Assembly: GCA_008638375.1 (NCBI GenBank)
Contig: CM018041.1
Location: forward strand, 7,948,627-8,012,626
Source of the DNA: Nyssa sinensis
Taxonomy: Eukaryota; Streptophyta; Magnoliopsida; Cornales; Nyssaceae
Direction: 5' to 3'
Length of the DNA: 64,000 nucleotides
Each line of letters starts with the position of its first letter. The first letter of the stretch is position 1. The translations under genes and the position numbers were made by a program. The notes under the pieces are model-generated. The model saw only the letters and a list, made by a program, of their open reading frames with translations. It made no database searches and was not told the DNA's origin. Positions 48,000 to 58,975 of the stretch are shown one piece after another.

Positions 48000-50900
48000 A
48001 TGCAGATGAAATATTGGTTGGAAATGACAAAAGCAGCACTTCCACTTTCCGTTTCAGATATGAATTCAAAGCTACTATTCTCGGTTTATGGCAACCTAAT
48101 TGTCATCCTTTTCATTGCACTGCTCAACGTCACACCTCTCGCCACAGCTGCCACTACCACTGCCACCAATTATGGTGGAAACGAGACGGATCAATTTGCC
48201 CTCTTGGCCTTCAAGTCGAAGATTTTCCACGATCCTACTGGGGTCTTGAACTCATGGAACTATTCGATTCATTTTTGCGAGTGGCAGGGTGTTACATGCA
48301 GTCGCCGGCACCAAAGAGTCACCGTCTTACGCCTATCGTCAAGGGGCTTGGTGGGTTCCTTGTCTCCATTCATAGGAAACCTAAGTTTCCTTCGGGAGAT
48401 TAGACTGCAAAACAATACCCTTCAAGGTGAAATTCCTCCTGAAATCGGCCGTTTGTTTAGATTGCAGTCTTTACGCCTCCACAATAACTCATTGGAAGGG
48501 AAAATTCCTGCCAATTTATCTCACTGCTCTAACCTCATCCTCGTTGACCTTGGAAACAACAAGCTTGCAGGGGAAATTCCTAGAGAACTTGGCACCTTGT
48601 CAAAGCTCACAACACTTGGGATTTACCAAAATAATCTAAGGGGAGAGATTCCAAGTTCTATGGGAAACCTTTCCTCTCTAGAAACTTTATCTGCATCTGA
48701 AAATGTTTTGGAGGGAAGTGTTCCAGCTGTTTTGGGAGAATTGAAAAACTTAACAGCTCTTGGGATTGGTGGAAATAAACTCTCTGGTACCATCCCTTCA
48801 ACTATATATAATCTTTCTTCCCTTACTGTCTTCTCTTTTGCTGTTAATCAACTTCATGGAAACCTTCCACAGGATCTGGGCCTCAGATTTCCTAATCTCC
48901 GAAGGCTTGAAATGTGGGGAAACCAATTTAATGGACCCATTCCAATCTCATTATCCAATGCTTCCAAACTATACTTTATTGATCTCTCGTATAATAATTT
49001 CAGTGGAAAGGTGCCTACATATTTTGGTGGGCTTGAATATCTTTGGCTTCTTAATCTAGACTGGAATATTTTAGGAAGTGGGGAACCAGATGACATGAAT
49101 TTTCTTGATTCTCTGGTCAATTGCAGCATGTTAGACAAAATGGGTGTAGTGGGTAACCAATTAGGGGGGATATTGCCAAATTCTGTGGGCAATCTCTCAA
49201 CCCATCTTCGGTATTTTGGGGTTGGAGACAATCAGATATCTGGAGACATCCCGTCAGGGATCGGTAATCTTGTCAACATAGAAATACTAGAAATGAGATA
49301 TAATCAATTTGAAGGCAAGATTCCAGATGAAATTGGTATGATACAAAAATTACAGCAATTGTATCTTCCCAACAATCTACTTTCAGGCAAAATCCCATCC
49401 TCACTGGGAAACCTATCTTTGTTGAGCCAACTGAACTTAGAAAGCAACAGACTGCAGGAAACCATCCCTCCAAGTCTTGGAAACTGCAGTAACTTAATAT
49501 TGCTGAACCTTTCTCAAAATAATCTCAGTGGCACCATACCCAAACAACTTTTTCGTGCTTCCTCTCTATCCATTTCACTAAATTTGGCTCGGAACCGTTT
49601 GGGTGGACCCCTGCCTTCAGAAGTTGCTAGCCTGAAAAATTTAGTAGAATTGGATGTATCCGAGAATGAGTTGTCTGGTGAAATTCCAAGTAGCCTTAGT
49701 AGTTGCACTGACCTTGTCAACTTATACATGGAGGGTAACTTCTTTCAAGGATCTATTCCTCCAGCATTCAGTTCTTTGAGAGGCATTGAAAGTTTTGATC
49801 TTTCCCGTAACAACTTGTCTGGCCAAATTCCAACGTTCTTTGAGAAATTTTCATTAAAGAAGCTAAATTTGTCCTTTAATGATTTTGAGGGTGAAGTGCC
49901 AACCAAAGGAATTTTCACAAATGCAAGTGCAATATCAGTTGTTGGAAATAATAAGCTTTGTGGGGGCATATCCAAACTACAGCTGCCCAGATGCAACATC
50001 AAGAAACCACGTAAACGGAAATTGTCACTAGTACACATAATAGTAATCTCAGTAGCGTGTACTCTTTTGGGTGTAGCCATGGTGTCATCTTTCCTTTTTT
50101 ATTGGCTGAGAAAGAAGAGAAGAACGCAGTCTTCAGAATCCTTGTTGAAGGAACCATTCTTGAAGGTGTCTTATGAAAGGCTTCTTAAAGCAACTGATGG
50201 ATTCTCTCTAGAAAATTTGATTGGTATGGGTAGTTTTGGCTCGGTGTATAAGGGAATCCTTCAGGATGAGGTAATTGTTGCAGTCAAAGTACTTAACCTT
50301 CAACGTGGAGGAGCTTCCAAGAGTTTCATGGCAGAGTGTGAAGCCTTGAGAAACATTCGACACAGAAATCTTGTTAAGATCATAACTACTTGCTCAAGTA
50401 TTGATTTCCAAGGTAATGATTTTAAGGCTCTAGTCTATGAGTTCATGCCTAACGGGAGTCTTGAGAGGTGGCTGCATTCAAGTTCAGAATCAGATAATGG
50501 GCAGGATGAGCCTCAGACCCTGAACCTTCATCAGAGAATTAACGTAGCCATTGATGTGGCGTCTGCACTCGATTATCTTCATAATCACTGTGAAAAGACA
50601 ATCATTCATTGCGATCTAAAGCCAAGTAACGTTCTGCTTGATAGTGACATGGTTGCTCATGTTGGAGACTTTGGGCTGGCAAGGTATCTTCCTGAACTCT
50701 CGAATCCTAGTCAAAGCAGCTCACTTGGAATAAGAGGAACTATTGGCTATGCGGCTCCAGGTAAAGACTGATTACAAAGCAACTTTTTACTTTTCCAAGA
50801 TTTTCTTCTTTCTGAGATTGCCATTAGAAGTACAAAAACAGGGGTTTCTTGGTATATACCCTGTTACATGCCGGCACCAAACTGTTAGACAGGCTAGGAC

Positions 50901-51495
50901 CAATATCTTGTGCAATTGTGGAATGGATTTTGATTCATTTAAACTAGAAGAATGGACTAAGTAGTGCCACGATCAATTGGAATGTTGCATTTTTGTTCTT
51001 CTTTATTGTTATTTTTATTTTTTTTTGCAATTTCCTTTTTTTTTTCAATGCAAAATTGTGATTGCAGAATGTGGTATGGGAAGTGAGGTGTCAACAAAAG
51101 GGGATGTATACAGTTATGGGATCCTGTTGTTGGAGATGATGACTGGGAAGAGACCTACCGACAACATGTTTGAGGGAAGCCTTAACCTTCATAACTTTGC
51201 TAGTATGGCCTTTCCAGACCGTGTTATGGAGATATTAGACCCAGTACTTACAATTAATGATGAAGCAACAGCAGCAGCAGCGGCGGCGGCAGCGGCAGTG
51301 GCAAAATCAAATAATAATCGGAGTCCAGGACAAGCTAGAAATGACAACAGAAAGGAAGAGTGTTTGATTTCCATGGTCAAGATCGGATTGGCATGCTCCA
51401 TGGAGTCTCCGCTAGACCGAATGGACATAAGTAATGCCATCCACGAGCTACTTTTGGTCAGAGACATCCTTCAGGGAACTCGCACTAGTTCCTGA
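48000..51495 (+). CDS. LRR receptor-like kinase, subfamily XII (type II, copy D, intact)
   Basis: Predicted plasma-membrane receptor kinase, join(48000..50760, 51068..51495), 1062 residues from the first ATG. Met21 (48060) is the likelier start because the signal peptide (MNSKLLFSVYGNLIVILF) begins there. Domains: LRRNT with CEWQGVTC, about twenty LRRs, membrane helix (about 678-702) followed by RKKRR, and a Ser/Thr kinase. Kinase landmarks are IGMGSFGSV at 741-749, Lys763, HCD at 870-872 (non-RD) and DFG at 890-892. The intron (50761-51067, 307 nt) is phase 1 inside the APE codon. After splicing the motif reads APECGMG, with Cys922 where A, B and C have Tyr; this may affect the activation segment. 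A run of about eleven Ala-type codons (51271-51303) lies in the C-terminal kinase lobe. It is the only intact type II copy. Confidence 0.85.
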
Positions 51496-53388
51496 TGCAT
51501 ACAGGTAAAATTTAAATCTCAAACTCACTTGCGTGCTAGTATGGGTTGAAATACTCAACAGTCCATTTCTGTTAAAACAGTTATCATTGATCATTGGATG
51601 CGAAGAAACAATTGAAACCTTTGCCACAAAACCATGAGAATTTCTCTGTAGTAGGCAAAACAGGAATGCTTTTTTTCTAAAATGTGTTAAATTATGAACA
51701 AGCATGGCCCATGGCCAATGCAATTGTTAGTAACTTGAAAATTATATAATTGAATGCTTGAATTGCATATTTATTTGTCAGACCCCCCAAAGTGATTCTA
51801 ATATAGGTTTATGTTCTTGAACATATTACAGGGCCATGAAGTGTTAAAGAAGTGAGAAGTAGCAAAAATTCAAGTCGTATTGGCAAGAAGACTATGCTTA
51901 TAGTCTTAATAAGAAGTATTCAATGGTTCTGGGATTGGTGCCTATATACCTTGTATTTGTCTCTTGTGTGACTTTAATTGCTTTAAATAAATCTCTAGAT
52001 TGCTATTTATGGCCTTTTTATTAGATTATTATAATGCAATTTTTCATTTGTTGGTCATAGATCATTAAAAATCTCCATTGGGAGACCCCAAGTACCAAGC
52101 AATAGAACCAAACTATTATTAGAAAATTGGTCATTTTCTCACCCCATCTGCTTTACAGTCAGTTACTTCCACAATCCGGTTGGACCAAATACAATTCACA
52201 GCAAATATTTACAAAGTTTGAGATTTCAGAAATATTGACTTGAAGAAAAATGAACCAAAATATGACTCACTATGAAACTCTACAACTTTTCAACTTTCAA
52301 AAAGTGTAGCTTTGGATATTGTCTTTGTATTAGGGACAATCTTGAGATGTCTTCACTCACAGATGCAACCTTATTGATGATGAATCATACAAACTTCTTG
52401 TATTGTGTGTTCTTTCTAGTTATTTATTTTCTCCCTCTCAGTTCAGTTCACCATAAAACAGGCCCAGAAAAGAAAATTGTCAAGAGCAGGAAGAAGATGA
52501 AAAGTAAGAGGTCTGGGACATCCCATAAAAAATTAAAATAATTGTGTGTTTTATTTAGAATTTTAACAAATAAATTGATAATATAAAATGGAGACTCATG
52601 AGAATAATTACCAAGAACATGTGAATGCAGAGTAAGTGTCCATATGTGGTGATGTATACAGCTATGGGATTCTATTGCCGGAAATGTTAGAAAATTCTTA
52701 GATGAGAGTGATGTGACAATGCGTCATTTTAATGATATTTTATAATGTGTGATATGATTCACTCTTTTTAGTGGAACATAATCACATATTGCTATTTGAT
52801 GTACCAAACTCACTGAAAAATATATCGTAAATTTTTAAAGAAAAAAGACCTTCCAATGATATATTTAAGAATGGCCTTAGTCTTCATGAGCCTGCAAAGG
52901 TTGGACTTGCACAGAAGATGTGGACCCTTTACTGCTCCAGGAATGAGAAGGTTACAAAGAAGATGAAAAAAGAAATCCATGATAGTGAGGGAACTGAGAA
53001 ATAAATGGGAGGAATTGTGTTCAAGATTGAATTGTATCTTGCGAGACAGAGTTTTAATAACTTAATTTTTTTATATAATATTAAAATAACTTTTAATTTA
53101 TTAAGTCGAATTCAATAAATTAATAAAATTTAAAATATGTTTAAATTTAACTTGGTTATCTCATAAACTTATTTCAAACGAATTTTTAATTGAATTAATT
53201 ATAAGTCGAACTCAAATAATTTAATTTGTTTCAGGGTTTTACTGATGATTTTTCCCCTTAGTAACGTAAATCACCATAATTAATTCTTAAATTTTAAACA
53301 TTAAACCAAGTTTCTCCACTAATTTTAAAAAGCCCTTATCACATTTAAATGTAAACAAGAATAAATAATTAAATCTGATCTACAAAAT
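51496..53388. other. 3' flank of copy D, no intact gene
   Basis: Homologous to 39287-41230. It ends abruptly at 53388, where the gypsy LTR is inserted; the copy C flank continues uninterrupted across the equivalent point (near 41230). Confidence 0.75.
52615..53005 (+). pseudogene. Fossil RLK kinase exon 2 (module 3)
   Basis: Counterpart of 40439-40830, with the same acceptor-like GAATGCAGAGTAAG, GGTGATGTATACAGCTATGG and the DPLLLQ stretch near 52925. A short intron-side segment present in module 2 (about 40365-40432) is missing here. Confidence 0.7.
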
Positions 53389-53979
53389 TGATGCTGCACT
53401 TTTTGACTCGCAATAAGTGTGGGCTCCGTGACCTGTAGAACACTCAGAAAGATGATCAGAGGACCACCGAATTGGCTCTGGCGGTAGCCGCTCCGATGTT
53501 TAAGTAAGTAAATGGAATTGAAAGACTGTATTGAAAGCCAAAAGAATGAGCATGAAAATAAAACGTACCTCTAGGGTTTAATTTATAGGCTGTGGCTTTC
53601 CTAAGTTGATTAGGATTCGGAGCCATGATTGTAGGGATTTGATCATCGAAGATTGCAGTTACCTTGTTGAATATTGCATTGAGATAACTATAGATGGTAG
53701 TTCCCTTGTTGAAGACTGTTTCCTTATTCCCTGCTCGGCATCCGCTAAGGCGGTGATGAGGTCTGGAGTGTGGGTCTGGACCCTGTGATTAGTTCTGAGA
53801 CCCTTGTCCGGATATATGTGCTCTGAAGGCATATGTTTGGTCACTTTCGACCTTTTGTGCTGATCTGGATGCTTGATCTTTTAGTCATTGGCTGGGTGAA
53901 AACCACGTTGGCCGAGCATGAGCTGGATTATGGTCATACGTGTCAAGTGCTGATTGGCATGTTCTTTTATGGTATATCA
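53389..53979 (-). repeat. 3' LTR of gypsy element (591 bp)
   Basis: Plus-strand ends TGATGCTGC and GGTATATCA form TG...CA termini with inverted TGAT/ATCA. The left border is fixed by comparison with copy C's flank, where ACAAAAT continues without interruption. On the minus strand, CCTATAAATTA (complement near 53582-53592) is a TATA box for element transcription, with R-U5 to its left. Only one LTR is in view. Confidence 0.75.
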
Positions 53980-54000
53980 ATTACTCTCCCCCCAAGTCCT
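53980..54000 (-). promoter_or_regulatory. Candidate polypurine tract of gypsy element
   Basis: The complement reads GGACTTGGGGGGAGAGTAAT just before the LTR. It is the expected plus-strand primer; the exact edge is uncertain. Confidence 0.6.
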
Positions 54001-54227
54001 AGTTTGAAGCTAGCAAGTAACTAGGGCTAAGCCTTTTTCGAAGAGTCATGTGTCCTGTCTGTTCGCCTTCCAAGGCAACTGTTGGAGCGCCATTTATTGC
54101 GCAGCCGGAGATTAGGTCTTTTCAAGGTCATTATTTGTACTGGCCGATAGTTGGGTTTCTCGAGATCATCATTGTTCCGAACCGTCATGGCGTTTGGGCT
54201 TGGTGGCCCCCTTTTGATACTGTGCTT

Positions 54228-54235
54228 ATAAATAC
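54228..54235 (+). promoter_or_regulatory. TATA box for antisense gene
   Basis: TATAAATA on the plus strand, about 225 bases before the ATG at 54460 and outside the LTR. It suggests that the antisense gene has its own promoter. Confidence 0.5.
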
Positions 54236-54459
54236 GGGGTGAGATTTTGAAATGACCTTTTCCCGTTATTTTCACTGTGCTAGAAGATTTCAACTGCTAT
54301 TGTTGGCTTGTGCGACCTCAAAGAATACCGATTTCCTTGAGTTAGAACAGGTTCGACTGATTTTTTCTCTTCTCTTGCTTCTTTCTTCTTAAGTCCGAGA
54401 ACAAGTCTGCCCCTTTTGAATCCCCAATTGTAAGTGAGGGAGTAGGAAATCCCTCTGAG

Positions 54460-56277
54460 ATGGCTGTACCGTCTCCTGTGGAAGATGTAGGGAACCTTGC
54501 TCCCGCAGATATTGGGAAGAGGCCTGTTGAACCTCCCCCTAGTCCTGGGGTTAGGATAGTTGATGCTTTTGAAGAGCCCCGAGACAGGGCTGGGGAGACC
54601 TCTGGTAGGTCTTCCCATAGAGAAAAGGGTAAGAGTGCTGTGACTCAGAGCCTTCTGGACGAATGGAGGGTAAAATACAATTTTCCCCCAAATGTGACCT
54701 GCAGAGTGCCAGGCCCCATGGATCGTCCCCAAAATGTTGAAGCTGGGGAGATTTGTGTTTATCTTGCCTGGTTTGAAATGGGCTTGAGACTCCCATTACC
54801 GGATTTAGTTAGGCAATTCTTTTGTTGGTACAAGCTCTGCCCTGCCGACCTGAATCTTAATAGCTGGCGGCAGCTTCTAGGGTTTGTAGTGTTGGGACAC
54901 CAAAACAAGGTGGATGTGTCCCTGGACTTGATCCGTAGTAATATGGATCTGAAGTTCAAGCAGGCAGAAGGCCTTTTCTATATGTCCTTCGAGAGGGGGT
55001 TCCGACCCCTGTCCTCTGTTCCTACTTCTAACAAAACGTGGAAGAAGTGGTACTTCTTCGTCGGAGGAGGATGGGAGCATGAAGACTTCCAGGAGGGAGA
55101 GGCCTCGCCATTCCCTCGTGCTACGGGTCATAAGGGTGAGGCTTATTCCCTTAGGTTTGCTTTAGCTTTGTTTATGCCTTCAGAACTGATAAACTGATAT
55201 ATCATTCCTTACTTCTGTGCAGTCAGGAGTGCTTGGAAGAGGCCCGATTTTACTGAAGCACTGCAAGATCAGTACCGAGTGCTGCTTTCGACTTCTAACC
55301 GGGCTCATTCTGTCATTGTAACTCCGGAGAACTTAATGGCTGCCCGTAGTGCAGAGCTTAAGAAGAGGCTGACATCGAAGTGGGTGGTGCCGAAGGCACA
55401 AGTGGTGGGGGAGGCTTCCTCCCAAGCCGAGCCTGATGCTCCTATTGAAGTAAAGAGGAGGAAGTTGATTTCTGGCTCTCTTGAGCCAACCCCTGCCGAG
55501 GCTGAGAAGGAGGCCGAACCTGCCGTTCCTGTTTCGGCCGCTCCTCCTGCCCCTTCCGGTCCGAGCAGAAGGACTAGGAAGGGGAAAGCACCTACTGCAC
55601 CGTCCGAGCCGCTTGTTGAGCCGGACTATCAAATTGCCAAGAAGGGGATGATCCCTCCAAACTGATGACTGAGATGATGAATCTCCAGATGAGGGTAACT
55701 TCTGAAGCTTTTCTTGACTTTTCTGTTTGTTTATTTGTTCAATCTAAATTGTATGTCTTGCCTTGTGCAGAGCATGCATAGTTTGGCTGCTCTAATGGTG
55801 ACCCCCATGGGCCTTGAGGAGGCTGAGAAGCTGAAGGCCGAAATGGATGAGATGAGGCTGGAGCTTGGGACAGCCCGATCCAAGGTTCAGACCGCTGAGG
55901 AGGGTCTGAAGGAAGCTACCACCAACCTTACCGTGGCAGAGTCTGAGAGGGACATATATGCTCGGCAGGTTGAGGGGCTTCAGGCGGAGTTGGTTGAGCT
56001 CCGGAATTCATTTAATCAGAAGGTTCAGGAGGCAGTTGATCATGCCAAGATTGAGACTGAGACAGAATTGAAAGAGGAAGTTGAACAGATGGGTGATGAC
56101 CTGATCCGGTTTGGTTTTGAAAGCTTCCGAACTAGATTCTAGACTCAGTTCCCTGGTTTTGACGTGTCATCAATCGTTCCTCCCGAACCTGCCTCGTCTG
56201 GTCCTGACCCGTACAAGACGGCTGGGGCTACTGTCCTTAACTTGGAAGAGGACCCAGGCCCTTCTAACAAGGCTTGA
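54460..56277 (+). pseudogene. Antisense gene in gypsy element (putative gypsy-type transposon family)
   Basis: Three-exon model join(54460..55135, 55223..55694, 55771..56277) with GT-AG introns of 87 and 76 bases, antisense to the retrotransposon. Exon 1 has the CVYLAWFEMGLRLPLPDLVR stretch typical of proteins annotated 'putative gypsy type transposon' (Transposase_28, PF04195). Exon 2 is Pro/Ala/Glu-rich with basic patches. Exon 3 is a heptad-rich coiled coil (about 55820-56090). The frame is broken by an apparent 1-base loss before TGA 55663-55665 and by TAG 56140-56142; the natural stop would be 56275-56277. Despite the family name no transposase activity is known, and its role in these elements is unclear. 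Confidence 0.72.
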
Positions 56278-57018
56278 GGCTTTATGAGTTTTTTTATTTT
56301 CCTTTGTTTTTTGTTATTCCCTCTTGATGTAATGAACGTATACTTCTGATCAGTAAAATCGACTTTCCTTCAGATTCTTCTTGTGTTCTTTCCTTCTGTG
56401 CAATTTTGTCGTAAGCATGGCTATCCCAAGCCTCTTGTATGTTAGATCAATTGTCCAGCAGTCAGTAGTTGCTTTCTGAGCTTCGATACTTGTCTTTGAA
56501 AAGTGAATGTAGCTTAACTTCAACTGTCTCTTTATAATAAGATAAGGAAGTAAAAATAATCAGATAGACAAAGCCCAATAAAGTGGGAGTAAACTCCTGT
56601 AGAGCTCTGAGGTAGACTGCTCTGAACCAAGGGCTTGTGAAGACGTCCAGGTAGCTTGTGCTTGTCGTTATGATGCTCGGCATGCTATTTTTGAGTACTC
56701 AGGATTAGGATATGTCCGATCTGTTTTGGCCTTTGTGATGTGACTGGCCTGTCATAAAATAGTCAAAACTGGAAGGTCTGAATCTCGGATAGGAGGCCTG
56801 TACATTTAGACTTTGTCCCCCTCTCTTTATCAATTCAGAAACTTTAGTGCTGGACTGCGATTTTTTGTTCAAAGAGCTCTGTACCCTGTCTCTTGGTATA
56901 TCGAAGAGGCACATTTAATGCACCGTTTATTTATTTGATCGTCGTTTGGAATTTCGAGGCCACTCTCTTTTTCACCGTTGCGACGGTTCAGTTGGGTGGC
57001 TTTCGGACTTCAAGGGTC
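56278..57018. other. Non-coding region between the two antisense units
   Basis: No gene recognised. Its left part is the probable 3' untranslated region of the antisense gene. The right part (about 56900-57018) is promoter-like for the next unit. Confidence 0.45.
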
Positions 57019-57721
57019 TATATATATGGAAACGAGGGCATACGGTTGCGCTCAACCCTTTTGTTCCCAAATTGTTCCCTTGTAAGAGAGACTTTGTATG
57101 CTGCCGGAGTTTTGCCACTCGCCCGGAGATGATGGATGATTCTTTGTCTGAGTTAGGAATGATTAAACTGTGGCCGAGAGTTAACCTTCCCCTTTTTTCA
57201 GTCTCCAAGGAAGGATTGAAGGAGGCACAAGTCTTCTTGTCTCCTCTGGCATCCGGTCGAGATTCCTCCGATTGGTGGTGGTCCCTCCTTGATTCAACCG
57301 AGGCTTGGAGCGTCGGTGATGAAGACGCAAGTGGGGTGCCTCCTTTTCTTCATGTCTCGTCAGAGACCCTTGCTTCAATCGGCTGGGGTGTAACAACTGA
57401 CGTGAGGAAAACGAGTGGAGGTCCCCTGAGACCCAGAGCCCTCATCATCCATTGGTCGTGAGACCAGTGATAGTGATGATGAAATGGCCTGGGTGCTTCT
57501 TGATGCGGATTGGGGTTCAGGGTTCCTCCCTTTCAAATGGAGCTGGCGACGGCGGTAATGGAAGTTTTGGATCCTGTGCCCCTTTATCATCCCATGAAGA
57601 AAGCCATGATGTTGCAAATTGTAGCTTCTGTAGTAGCCTATGTAACGATATCTTTATTGTTGCCTCTGTTTTATTTCCAGTCGTTGTTGTACTGATGTAA
57701 ATCTTCTGAATCATCAATAAA
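57019..57721 (+). other. Second gene-like antisense unit, unknown product
   Basis: A TATATATA box (57019-57026) and an AATAAA signal (57716-57721) bracket a stretch with coding character. One frame is open from ATG 57129 or 57132 to TGA 57459-57461 (about 110 codons; it opens MMDDSLSELGMIKLWPRVNL). A second frame has an acidic patch ETSDSDDEM near 57460. A third (57510-57695) ends in a hydrophobic helix of about 20 residues. These could be pieces of one protein joined by splicing or broken by indels. I recognise no family. It lies between the larger antisense gene and the minisatellite. Confidence 0.4.
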
Positions 57722-58019
57722 ATTGAATTCCTTTCTCTCAGATCTGATGTTCTTTGTATTCAAATGTGCTCTTCTGTAGTTAAAACTCTTTTTCGTGCAC
57801 TTCTGGTATATGAATGTTCTAAGAATAGATTAAAGAAACTTAGAAAAATGCTTGAATCAAAATACTTCACTTCTGATTGGTATTATAGCACCTGTTGATA
57901 GATAAGTCAAATAATATAAATATCAGATCTGAGGTGTTCCGATCTAGGAAACTTTAGTTTGTAGATGTTCGGAACTTCTGTCTTTGGATGGACTGGATCA
58001 TAGAATCTGCTAATTGAAG
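57722..58019. other. Unassigned gypsy interior
   Basis: No gene. It leads into the minisatellite; the last part (from about 57990) already resembles a decayed repeat unit (GATGGACTGGATCATAGAA). Confidence 0.5.
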
Positions 58020-58945
58020 ATGGACCAGGCTCGGAAGGCCTGTGCATTAGGGTGGACCAGGCTTTGAAGGCCTGTGCATTATTGGTGGACCAAGCACTTA
58101 AGCTTGTGCATTATGGACTAGGCTCTAGAGGCCTGTGCATTATTGGTGGACCAAGTACTGAGACTTGTATATTTATGGACAGGCTCTAGAGGCCTGTGCA
58201 TTATTGATAGACCAAGTACTGAGACTTGTACATTTATGGACCAGGCTCTAGAGGCCTGTGCATTATTGATGGACCAAGCACAAAGACTTGTACATTTATG
58301 GACCAGGCTCTGGAGGCCTGTGCATTATAGATTGACCGAGTGCAAAAGCTCGTACATTATGGACCAGGCTCTGGAGGCCTGTGCATTATAGATGGACCGA
58401 GTACAAAAGCTCGTACATTATGGACCAGGCTCTAGAGGCCTGTGCATTATAGATGGACCGAGTTCCAAAGCTCGTACATTATGGACCAGGCTCTAGAGGC
58501 CTGTGCATTATAGATGGACCCAGTACTAAGACTTGTACATTATGGACCAGGCTCTGGAGGCCTGTGCATTATTGATAGACCAAGCACAAAGACTTGTACA
58601 TTTATGGACCAGGCTCTAGAGGCCTGTGCATTATAGATGGACCGAGTGCAAAAGCTCGTACATTATGGACTAGACTCTGGAGGCCTGTGCATTATAGATG
58701 GACCGAGTGCAAAAGCTCGTACATTATGGACTAGGCTCTGGAGGCCTGTGCATTATAGATGGACCGAGTGCAAAAGCTCGTACATTATGGACCAGGTTCT
58801 GGAGGCCTGTGCATTATAGATGGACTGAGTGCAAAAGCTCGTACATTATGGACCAGGCTCTGGAGGCCTGTGCATTATAGATGGACCAAGTACTAAGACT
58901 TGTACATTATGGACTAGGCTCTGGAGGCCTGTGTATTTATAGCTG
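58020..58945. repeat. Minisatellite of hairpin half-units (~61 bp x 15)
   Basis: About 15 units of about 61 bases, each made of two related half-units of about 30 bases. Type 1 (16 copies) has the stem CAGGC...GCCTG; type 2 (14 copies) has CAAG...CTTG or CGAG...CTCG. Both follow GGACC and precede a TGCATTAT or TACATTAT spacer. The stem halves change together between units. It lies just after the end of integrase (58976) in the element's sense, where Tat-lineage elements often carry tandem repeats. Open frames across it are by-products of the repeat. Confidence 0.92.
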
Positions 58946-58975
58946 GACCTTTCTATGGAAGTAAAAGAAATATCT

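Noticed and set aside
58143..58880. Several plus-strand open frames of 60-82 codons with repeated peptides
   Set aside because: They are translations of the minisatellite in rotating frames and have no independent coding signal.
58020..58945. Possible CRISPR-like array because of regular repeats
   Set aside because: The repeats are contiguous hairpin half-units without unique spacers, and the DNA is a plant retrotransposon.
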